Assembly (NCBI GenBank): GCA_021785095.1
Contig: JAJYGM010000194.1
Span: forward strand, 1 to 6,045
Length of the DNA: 6,045 bases
From: Actinomycetes bacterium
Lineage (GTDB): Bacteria; Actinomycetota; Acidimicrobiia; Acidimicrobiales; Bog-793
Direction of reading: 5' to 3'
Shown here: positions 1-6,045 of the stretch, piece after piece
Position numbering within the stretch: position 1 is the stretch's first letter
Layout: the number at the start of each line of letters is the position of its first letter
The notes under the pieces: model-generated
The model's input: only the letters and a program-made list of their open reading frames with translations
Told to the model about the DNA's origin: nothing
Database searches by the model: none
Translations under genes and position numbers: made by a program

Positions 1-763
1 CCTCGATGAGGCGTTTCTCCTCGAACGGGTCGCCCACCTGCACGCTCGGACGATTCGAGTCCTCGCCGCCCTCCGCCCCCGAGAAACCCGCCGACGCCAG
101 CACGCTCACGCCGCCGATCCCGTCACGTCCCGTGAGTGAGCCGAGCAGGACGGCGAGGTTGCCCACGCCCGACGCCCGCCCGAGCACGAGCCGGTCGACC
201 GGCAGCACGCCGAGACAGAAGACGTTGACGAGGGGGTTGCCGCGATACGTCGAGGAGAACGTGAGTTGGCCGCCGACCGTCGGCACGCCGACGGAGTTGC
301 CGTAACCGGCGATGCCGCGGACGACACCGTCGAACAGGAAGCGGCTACGAGGGTCCTCGAGGTCACCGAAGAAGAGAGGGTCCATGAGGGCGATGGGCCG
401 CGCTCCCATCGTGAACACGTCTCGCAGGATCCCGCCGACACCCGTCGCTGCCCCCTGGTAGGGCTCGACAGCGGAGGGATGGTTGTGTGACTCGATGCGC
501 AAGGCGATGGCTGTCCCATCGCCGACGTCGACAACCCCGGCGTTCTCCCCCGGTCCCACCAAGACGTTCTTGCCCTCTGAAGGCAGCCGGCGCAGGTGGA
601 TGCGGGACGACTTGTAGGAGCAGTGCTCGCTCCACATGACCGAGTACATCGCCAGCTCCAGATGTGTCGGCTCGCGCCCGAGCACTCGGACGATCATGCC
701 CAGTTCATCGTCCGTAAGGCCGAGCTGGAGGTGAAGTGCGGTGTCACTGCCCATGCTGCTCAT
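1..763 (-). CDS. purL: Phosphoribosylformylglycinamidine synthase subunit PurL, N-terminal part (cut by window edge)
   Basis: This is the ATP-dependent synthetase subunit of the cytoplasmic PurS/PurQ/PurL complex, which converts FGAR plus glutamine-derived ammonia to FGAM in the fourth step of purine synthesis. I translated 254 codons from ATG 763-761, and the reading frame stays open to the left edge. Diagnostic family motifs are present: MWSEHCSYK (residues 43-51), RIESHNHPS (89-97), [12 protein letters not shown] (100-111), [12 protein letters not shown] (114-125), [13 protein letters not shown] (153-165) and, near the edge, [15 protein letters not shown]. Short-form PurL is usually about 720-770 residues, so roughly two thirds lie outside. 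The start is supported by GGGAG five bases upstream; a second in-frame ATG lies at 754. One oddity is [10 protein letters not shown] where the family usually has GGE followed by FD. purL is in the same orientation as purQ but is separated from it by a plus-strand gene, so it probably needs its own promoter or readthrough. I found no convincing promoter for it. Confidence 0.97.
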   Translation of the reverse strand, partial: MSSMGSDTALHLQLGLTDDELGMIVRVLGREPTHLELAMYSVMWSEHCSYKSSRIHLRRLPSEGKNVLVGPGENAGVVDVGDGTAIALRIESHNHPSAVEPYQGAATGVGGILRDVFTMGARPIALMDPLFFGDLEDPRSRFLFDGVVRGIAGYGNSVGVPTVGGQLTFSSTYRGNPLVNVFCLGVLPVDRLVLGRASGVGNLAVLLGSLTGRDGIGGVSVLASAGFSGAEGGEDSNRPSVQVGDPFEEKRLIE

Positions 764-768
764 GGCAA

Positions 769-773
769 CTCCC
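769..773 (-). promoter_or_regulatory. Ribosome binding site of purL
   Basis: On the minus strand GGGAG lies five bases before ATG 763. It supports this start over the in-frame ATG at 754, which would leave a spacing of 14 bases. A weak symmetric element, CCCAC-CT-GTGGG on the plus strand at 776-787, lies just upstream; its stem is too short to call. Confidence 0.6.
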
Positions 774-862
774 GGCCCACCTGTGGGTGCGCCGGAGCAA
801 TCGCGGCCTCTGAACCGAACCGCTTACACGACAATGACGTGGCAGCTCGCCGACGGCACAAC

Positions 863-891
863 TTGCGCTGGCAGACACAATCATGGACAAT
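863..891 (+). promoter_or_regulatory. Candidate promoter of the plus-strand gene, predicting a leaderless mRNA
   Basis: TTGCGC (863-868) and GACAAT (886-891) are separated by exactly 17 bases. Counting the last -10 base as position -7 puts +1 on A898, the first base of the ATG chosen for the downstream gene. No SD-like sequence precedes that ATG, which agrees with a leaderless transcript, a common situation in Actinobacteria. The alternative ATG at 883 would lie within the promoter. The hexamers match consensus only partly, so this is inferred from sequence geometry. Confidence 0.45.
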
Positions 892-897
892 GGCTCT

Positions 898-1329
898 ATG
901 CCTCCCAGGAAAAGAGCAACAAAAGCTGCGTTGTCGTCTGAGCACAAGGATGCGCTCGCGGCAGGTCGCCGTCAGGGACACGCAGTACGGCGCTACCTCG
1001 TGGCGCTGGAACGGAACAGGCCGCGCCGTGGTCGCCAAGTCACCGCCGAGTCCCTCCAGGAGCGTCTTGCCGACGTCGAGACGCGCATCGCCGAAGCCGA
1101 CGCGTTGCAGCGCGTCCACCTCATCCAGGAGCGGCGGAACTTGGAGAAGCGTCTCAGCAGCCGGGGTGACGAGGTCGAGGACGACATGGAGGCGCTCGAA
1201 GACGCTTTCGTGAAGGTCGCCGCCGAGTACGGCCAGCGCAAGGGCATCGATTACGCGACGTGGCGGGAAGCAGGTGTCCCCGCCGAGGTGCTTCAGCGCG
1301 CGGGTATTCATTGGAGCCGCCGAGGCTAA
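898..1329 (+). CDS. Conserved hypothetical small basic protein, possibly DNA-binding, encoded between purQ and purL
   Basis: This encodes a 143-residue protein of unknown function. It begins with a basic tail, MPPRKRATK (residues 1-9), followed by a helical segment, SSEHKDALAAGRRQGHAVRR (13-32). A basic patch, RPRRGRQ (41-47), resembles an AT-hook core. A long, strongly charged helix with coiled-coil character covers about 49-88, followed by an acidic stretch (DEVEDD, 91-96). The C-terminal segment YGQRKGIDYATWREAGVPAE (111-130) continues into VLQRAGI. I remember similar uncharacterised actinobacterial proteins that share the MPPRK-type start, a KPKRGRK-like patch and the KGI-Y-WR-GV-A-VL-AGI ending, but I cannot search for them. 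The ending loosely recalls the DNA-binding region of Lsr2, although the RGR core of Lsr2 is missing there. ATG 898 is preferred over ATG 883 because it gives the usual MPPRK start and matches the promoter spacing. No signal peptide or membrane segment is seen. The TAA stop overlaps the purQ stop on the other strand. Confidence 0.85.
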   Translation: MPPRKRATKAALSSEHKDALAAGRRQGHAVRRYLVALERNRPRRGRQVTAESLQERLADVETRIAEADALQRVHLIQERRNLEKRLSSRGDEVEDDMEALEDAFVKVAAEYGQRKGIDYATWREAGVPAEVLQRAGIHWSRRG

Positions 1330-1979
1330 CTCGCGAGCGACGCGAGCAGCCCGACTCCATCGAGTGAACCGAGGAGCGAGCTGCTCGCTCGTTCGGGATG
1401 CGGCATGAGGCCGACTACGTTGCCGGCTTCATTGCAGATGCCTGCGATGTCCGCGACCGAGCCGTTCGGGTTGTCGTCATACGTCAGCACGATCTGGTCC
1501 TGCTCGCGCAGCCGGTCGAGCGTCGAGTCATCACAGGTGTAATTGCCCTCGTTGTGATTGATGGGCAGCTCGAGCATGGCGCCTGGCTCGCATGTTCGCG
1601 TCAGCACGGACCGTGTCGACACGACACGGCACGGGACGGTGCGGCAGAGGAAGCGCAGTCCGGCGTTCCTCTGCAGCGCGCCGGGCAGGAGTCCGGCTTC
1701 GGTCAGCACCTGGAAGCCGTTGCAGATCCCGATGACGGGTCTGCCGTCGCGCGCCGCCTCCTCGACGGCCGTCATGACAGGCGAGAACCGAGCGATCGCA
1801 CCCGGCCTCAAGTAGTCCCCGTGGGCGAACCCCCCCGGCACGACGACCCCGTCGGCGCCTGCGAGGGAGGTCTCGGTGTGCCAGACGAGCGTGGCGTCGA
1901 TGTTGACCCGGCCGAGGGCCTCGACCACATCGTGCTCGCAGTTGGAGCCGGGGAACACCACGACCGCGATGCGGGTCAT
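1326..1979 (-). CDS. purQ: Phosphoribosylformylglycinamidine synthase subunit PurQ (glutaminase)
   Basis: This is the class I glutamine amidotransferase subunit of FGAM synthase. It hydrolyses glutamine and passes ammonia to PurL in a complex held together by PurS. The 217 residues match the usual length of about 215-230. The N-terminus [17 protein letters not shown] (1-17) is typical. [15 protein letters not shown] (49-63) precedes the nucleophile elbow GICNGFQ, with catalytic Cys86, and the C-terminal MPHPERA supplies His194 and Glu196. The reading frame is open 25 codons further upstream, but the family start and the position just after purS favour ATG 1979. The gene begins two bases after the purS stop with only a weak SD (GGTGA about 12 bases upstream), suggesting translation coupled to purS. 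Its TAG stop (1328-1326) overlaps the TAA of the convergent plus-strand gene, so the usual tight purQ-purL junction is broken. Confidence 0.97.
   Translation of the reverse strand: MTRIAVVVFPGSNCEHDVVEALGRVNIDATLVWHTETSLAGADGVVVPGGFAHGDYLRPGAIARFSPVMTAVEEAARDGRPVIGICNGFQVLTEAGLLPGALQRNAGLRFLCRTVPCRVVSTRSVLTRTCEPGAMLELPINHNEGNYTCDDSTLDRLREQDQIVLTYDDNPNGSVADIAGICNEAGNVVGLMPHPERASSSLLGSLDGVGLLASLAS
1374..1390. other. Perfect short palindrome near the convergent gene ends
   Basis: GAGCGAGC (1374-1381), T, GCTCGCTC (1383-1390) form a perfect inverted repeat that can fold as a 7-bp stem with a 3-base loop on either strand. It lies within the purQ C-terminal codons (Glu-Arg-Ala-Ser region), about 45 bases past the stop of the plus-strand gene. 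A role in ending the plus-strand transcript is possible, but there is no following T-run and codon bias alone could create it. The nearby TCGCG-AGCGA-CGCGA (1331-1345) is a weaker second hairpin. Confidence 0.25.
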
Positions 1980-1981
1980 CG

Positions 1982-2230
1982 CTACGGAGTCACCGCCACG
2001 TCGTAGCGTTCGATCACGGGGTTCGCCAGCAGCTTGCGGCACAGCTCGTCGCACTGCTCGAGCGCAGCGGGCTTGTCAGCCGCCTCGATCTCGAACCGGA
2101 TGAGCTTGCCCACCCTCACGTGCTCGACGTGGTCGAAGCCGAGTGCCGGTAGAGACCGCTCGATCGTCTGGCCCTCGGGGTCCGCGATCCCTGCGAGCCC
2201 GCTGATCTCGACGACGGCGGAGAACTTCAC
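1982..2230 (-). CDS. purS: Phosphoribosylformylglycinamidine synthase subunit PurS
   Basis: This is the small structural subunit that, as a dimer, bridges PurQ and PurL and helps transfer ammonia to form FGAM. It has 82 residues, the normal size of about 80-85. It begins MKFSAVVEI and contains DPEGQTIERSLPALGF (17-32), then HVRVGKLIRFEIEAADK (37-53), and near the end CRKLLANPVIERY, the conserved layout of the family. The start codon is GTG 2230-2228. It overlaps the purC TGA in the sequence GTGA, and no strong SD precedes it, so translation is probably coupled to purC. The TAG stop is followed by purQ after two bases. Confidence 0.95.
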   Translation of the reverse strand: MKFSAVVEISGLAGIADPEGQTIERSLPALGFDHVEHVRVGKLIRFEIEAADKPAALEQCDELCRKLLANPVIERYDVAVTP

Positions 2231-3102
2231 GAGCCGTACCAGTCGTCGAGCCGCTTGCGCGAGATGTGCTCGTAGGCCGCCCGGTAGCGCTCACGGGTGG
2301 ACTCGATGACCTCGTGAGGTATCGGAGGTGGGTCCGAGGACTTGTCCCAGCCCGTCGCCTCCGCCCAGTCCCGCACGGGCTGCTTGTCGAACGATGGCGG
2401 AGTCGACCCGGGCGACCACTCCTCGGCCGGCCAGAAACGCGACGAGTCCGGCGTCAGGATCTCGTCGCAGATCGCGAGCTCACCCTCGATGAACCCGAGC
2501 TCGAACTTCGTGTCCGCGACGACGATGCCGCTCGTGAGCGCCCTCTCGGCTCCGCGCAGGTACGCACCGATGCAGATCTCCCGCGCTCGCGACGCCACGT
2601 CACGGCCGACGAGATCGGCTGCCTGTTCGAAGGAGATGTTCTCGTCGTGTCCCTCCGTCGCCTTCGTAGACGGGGTGAAGACCGGCTCCGGCAGCTGCTC
2701 GGACTCCTTCAGGCCTTCGGGGAGCGTCGTGCCGTGCATCGTGCCGGTCCGGAGGTACTCCTTCCATGCCGAGCCGGCGAGATAGCCGCGGACGATGCAC
2801 TCGATCGGGAGCATGTCGGCGCGCCGGACGAGCATCGCCCGTCCTGCGATCCCGCCGAGGTCGGCGGCCCCGTCGGGGAACCCGGACGGGTCGGCAGTCA
2901 CGAGATGCGTCCGCGCGATGTCGGAGAGCTCTCCGGCCCAGAACACCGTCATCGCCGTCAGCACCCTTCCCTTGTCGGGCACGGGCTCGGCGAAGACTCG
3001 GTCGAACGCCGAGATGCGGTCGGACGCCACCATGAGCAGGTCGCCGTCGCCGGCGTCGTAGATGTCACGGACCTTTCCGGAGTAGATATGGGGCAGGGTC
3101 AC
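2227..3102 (-). CDS. purC: SAICAR synthetase (phosphoribosylaminoimidazole-succinocarboxamide synthase)
   Basis: This enzyme condenses CAIR with aspartate, using ATP, to give SAICAR in the cytoplasm; its product is the substrate of PurB, encoded just upstream. It has 291 residues, in line with the longer yeast/actinobacterial type. The sequence shows GKVRDIY (9-15), SDRISAFD (27-34), the first family signature LPIECIVRGYLAGS (98-111), TPSTKATEGHDENIS (143-157), the second signature VVADTKFELGF (194-204) and LTPDSSRFWP (216-225). The start is GTG 3102-3100, supported by a strong GGAGGTGA seven bases upstream. The start overlaps the purB stop as GTGA, and the gene ends in another GTGA overlap with purS, indicating a single transcription unit. 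No unusual residue was seen. Confidence 0.97.
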   Translation of the reverse strand: MTLPHIYSGKVRDIYDAGDGDLLMVASDRISAFDRVFAEPVPDKGRVLTAMTVFWAGELSDIARTHLVTADPSGFPDGAADLGGIAGRAMLVRRADMLPIECIVRGYLAGSAWKEYLRTGTMHGTTLPEGLKESEQLPEPVFTPSTKATEGHDENISFEQAADLVGRDVASRAREICIGAYLRGAERALTSGIVVADTKFELGFIEGELAICDEILTPDSSRFWPAEEWSPGSTPPSFDKQPVRDWAEATGWDKSSDPPPIPHEVIESTRERYRAAYEHISRKRLDDWYGS

Positions 3103-4442
3103 TCGGGGGTCACCTCCAGGTCGTCGAGTCGATCGATCGTCCGGTGGGCGTGCCGTAGGGCGCGGTCGAGGTCGAAGGCGCTCGCCAGCACGACGGCGGC
3201 ATCGGAGCCGGAGCCGGCGAGCGCGGACTTCACGTCGGGATCCCCCTCGACGATCTCCCGGAAGCTCCGGCGCTCCTCGTAGGCCCGGCGCGAGTCCCGC
3301 TGGACGATGCGGTAGGCGTCGTCCCGAGTGAGACCGGCTTGCACGAGCGCGAGCAGGACCGGCTGGGAGAACACGAGACCGTACGAGCCCTCGAGGAGGT
3401 TCTCGAGCATCCGTTCGGAGCGGACCACGAGCCCGTCGACCATGCGGGCGCAGCGGCGCAGCGCGTAGTAGGCGGCGAGACTGGCGTCGGGGAGCACGAT
3501 CCGCTCGACCGAGCTGTGCGAGATGTCGCGTTCGTGCCAGAGCGCGACGTCCTCGAGCCCGGCGACCGCGTAGCCGCGCAGCACCCGCGCAAGTCCGCAG
3601 AGACGCTCGGCGGTGATCGGGTTGCGCTTATGCGGCATCGCCGAGGAGCCCTTCTGCCCGGTGCCGAAGGCCTCCTCGACCTCGGCGACCTCGGACCGCT
3701 GGAGGTGCCGCACCTCGAGCGAGACCGTCTCCACGGTCGTCCCGATGGCGGCGCAGGCGTAGAGGTACTCGGCGTGCCGATCTCGGGCGATGACCTGGGT
3801 GGCGGGCACCGGCTCGAGGCCGAGCTCCCGGCAGACGTGTGCTTCGACCGCCGGATCGATGTTCGAATAGGTGCCGACGGCGCCTGACAGCTTGCCGACG
3901 GCGATGCCGGCTCGAGCCGCCCGCAGGCGGTCCCGGTCCCGCGCCGCCTGGAGGCAGAACAGTGCCAGTTTGGTGCCAAAGGTCGTGGGCTCCGCGTGCA
4001 TTCCGTGCGTGCGCCCGAGCATGGGCGTGTGGGCGTGCTCACGGGCGCGCCGGGCGAGGACGGCGATAAACCCGTCGATGGCCTCGAGGAGCAGATCTGC
4101 CGCGCGCACGAGCGTCGCGCACAGCGCCGTGTCCACCACGTCCGAGGACGTCAACCCGTGGTGGACCCAGTTGCCCTCCGGCGGGCCGATGTGCTGCTGG
4201 ACGACGTCGACGAACGCGGCCACGTCGTGGTCCGTCACGCGCTCACGCTCGTTGACCGCTGCGACGAAGGCGGCGTCGATCTGCGGTGCCCGTTCCCGGC
4301 AGGCAACAGCGTGCTCGTTCGGGATCACCCCGAGCGAGGCCCAGGCTTCGACGGCGAGCAGCTCGACCTCGAGCCAGGTCGCAAAGCGCGCCTCCTCGGA
4401 GAAGAGCGCAGCCATCTCGGGCATCGAATAGCGGGGGATCAT
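3099..4442 (-). CDS. purB: Adenylosuccinate lyase
   Basis: This fumarase-superfamily lyase acts twice in purine synthesis: it releases fumarate from SAICAR to give AICAR and from adenylosuccinate to give AMP. It has 447 residues, near the usual 430-460. Motifs in order are the typical MIPRYSMPEMAALF start, HHGLTSSDVVDTA (94-106), GRTHGMHAEPTTFG (143-156) with the conserved catalytic histidine region, GKLSGAVGTYSN (183-194), the family signature GSSAMPHKRNP (265-275) with the mobile-loop serines, and WHERDISHSSVER (302-314). The ATG at 4442 fits the family start. However, GAGG touches the ATG directly, and the only other SD-like run (GAGGGA, 4460-4455) is 12 bases away and overlaps the purA stop. 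Both that run and the ATG sit within a perfect hairpin. The gene lies 16 bp after purA and overlaps purC by 4 bp, between its two functional partners. Confidence 0.97.
   Translation of the reverse strand: MIPRYSMPEMAALFSEEARFATWLEVELLAVEAWASLGVIPNEHAVACRERAPQIDAAFVAAVNERERVTDHDVAAFVDVVQQHIGPPEGNWVHHGLTSSDVVDTALCATLVRAADLLLEAIDGFIAVLARRAREHAHTPMLGRTHGMHAEPTTFGTKLALFCLQAARDRDRLRAARAGIAVGKLSGAVGTYSNIDPAVEAHVCRELGLEPVPATQVIARDRHAEYLYACAAIGTTVETVSLEVRHLQRSEVAEVEEAFGTGQKGSSAMPHKRNPITAERLCGLARVLRGYAVAGLEDVALWHERDISHSSVERIVLPDASLAAYYALRRCARMVDGLVVRSERMLENLLEGSYGLVFSQPVLLALVQAGLTRDDAYRIVQRDSRRAYEERRSFREIVEGDPDVKSALAGSGSDAAVVLASAFDLDRALRHAHRTIDRLDDLEVTPE
3110..3117 (-). promoter_or_regulatory. Strong ribosome binding site of purC, within the end of purB
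   Basis: GGAGGTGA on the minus strand ends seven bases before GTG 3102. It lies within the last codons of purB. It is the best SD in the cluster and fixes the GTG start of purC; purC can therefore initiate well by itself despite overlapping purB. Confidence 0.75.
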
Positions 4443-4458
4443 CCTCGACGATGATCCC
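4435..4458 (-). promoter_or_regulatory. Perfect 9-bp hairpin enclosing the purB start codon
   Basis: Read on the minus strand, GGGATCATC (4458-4450), loop GTCGAG (4449-4444) and GATGATCCC (4443-4435) form a perfect 9-bp stem with a 6-base loop. The first arm starts directly after the purA TGA and includes most of the only SD-like run at a usable distance. The second arm contains the purB ATG (4442-4440). Folding would pair the SD with the start codon and block purB initiation until ribosomes finishing purA open it, a classic layout for translational coupling. No T-run follows, so it is unlikely to be an intrinsic terminator. The structure is seen in the sequence; the function is inferred. Confidence 0.6.
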
Positions 4459-5877
<1,419 letters not shown>

Positions 5878-6045
5878 TCAGTGAGCGGCCGCCTGGGCCG
5901 CCGGGTCCCGCCAGACGAGCGTGCGGCGAGACTGGCGCATCGACAAGCCCGAGGTCCCGGTCGCCTGCTCGAGCGCCTCTGCATAGACCTCGTCGGCGTC
6001 GAGCCGCCGTAGCTCCTCGGCGAGAAGGTCGCCGAGAGTACGCCG
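5878..6045 (-). CDS. C-terminal end of an unidentified protein (cut by window edge)
   Basis: The final 55 codons of a frame enter from the right edge and end at TGA 5880-5878. The visible sequence includes RRTLGDLLAEELRRLDADEV and, near the end, MRQSRRTLVWRDPAAQAAAH. Almost all third positions are G or C, as in the pur genes, and the first half reads like a charged amphipathic helix, supporting true coding. I do not recognise the family. The ending is soluble with no membrane segment. It lies 129 bp upstream of purA on the same strand, with a possible terminator between, so it is probably a separate transcription unit. Confidence 0.6.
   Translation of the reverse strand, partial: RRTLGDLLAEELRRLDADEVYAEALEQATGTSGLSMRQSRRTLVWRDPAAQAAAH

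Noticed and set aside
776..787. CCCAC-CT-GTGGG symmetric element before purL
   Set aside because: The stem is only 4-5 bp and there is no second copy in the window, so neither an operator nor a hairpin can be supported.
830..892. Two copies of GACAATG (830-836 and 886-892) as possible regulator sites
   Set aside because: Seven bases in a locally AT-richer promoter region is weak evidence; the second copy is better explained as the -10 box.
883..897. Alternative upstream ATG for the small plus-strand gene
   Set aside because: It would lie inside the candidate promoter and add MDNGS before the usual MPPRK start; no SD supports it.
764..897. purL promoter or purine riboswitch
   Set aside because: No minus-strand -35/-10 pair with good spacing and no riboswitch-like conserved core could be found in the 134-bp region.
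596..1213. Plus-strand frame of 205 codons overlapping the purL start and the small gene
   Set aside because: It runs across the purL N-terminus, the intergenic promoter region and the small gene in another frame, and is rich in Arg/Ser without family features.
760..1311. Minus-strand open frame of 183 codons opposite the small plus-strand gene
   Set aside because: It is out of frame with purL, has no recognisable family features and mirrors the plus-strand gene, whose composition and domain-like layout are more protein-like.
1980..2055. Earlier in-frame start for purQ at 2054
   Set aside because: It would add 25 residues inside purS with no resemblance to PurQ; the conserved protein starts at ATG 1979.
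2266..3282. Long open plus-strand frame (338 codons) opposite purC and the end of purB
   Set aside because: It is arginine- and aspartate-rich in the manner of antisense frames in high-GC DNA, shows no family motif, and lies opposite clearly conserved purC. The same applies to plus-strand frames opposite purA, purB and purQ.

Overview
The window is GC-rich, with strong G/C preference at third codon positions and several GTG starts. It holds most of a de novo purine biosynthesis operon on the minus strand. The proteins (three-subunit PurS/PurQ/short-form PurL, a PurB beginning MIPRYSMPEM, a PurL carrying [10 protein letters not shown] and MDPLFFGDL) look actinobacterial. My best guess is Acidimicrobiia or a neighbouring, probably uncultured, high-GC lineage; this rests on remembered similarity, not on a search.

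Layout in minus-strand transcription order (right to left): the C-terminal end of an unidentified protein (6045-5878); a 129-bp spacer with a short repeat, a GC-rich hairpin, a candidate -10 box and a Shine-Dalgarno (SD) site; purA (5748-4459); purB (4442-3099); purC (3102-2227); purS (2230-1982); purQ (1979-1326). A plus-strand gene for a small, basic, uncharacterised protein (898-1329) comes next, and then the start of purL (763 to the left edge, truncated). The five genes purA to purQ are packed with gaps of 16 and 2 bp or GTGA overlaps of 4 bp, so they very probably form one transcription unit with translational coupling. The plus-strand gene separates purL from purQ, and its stop codon overlaps the purQ stop.

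Functionally, PurS+PurQ+PurL convert FGAR to FGAM. PurC makes SAICAR from CAIR and aspartate. PurB splits SAICAR to AICAR and adenylosuccinate to AMP. PurA makes adenylosuccinate from IMP. The cluster therefore joins part of the trunk pathway to both steps of the AMP branch. All catalytic signatures checked are intact.

The most interesting points are: (1) the antisense gene lying inside the purSQL set, with a promoter geometry predicting a leaderless mRNA and a protein with an AT-hook-like patch and a possible Lsr2-like C-terminal segment; (2) a perfect 9-bp hairpin at the purA/purB junction that pairs the only reasonable purB SD with the purB start codon; (3) the structured spacer upstream of purA. 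I saw no mobile element, CRISPR array, tRNA or rRNA, and no clear sign of a new defence or metabolic system.
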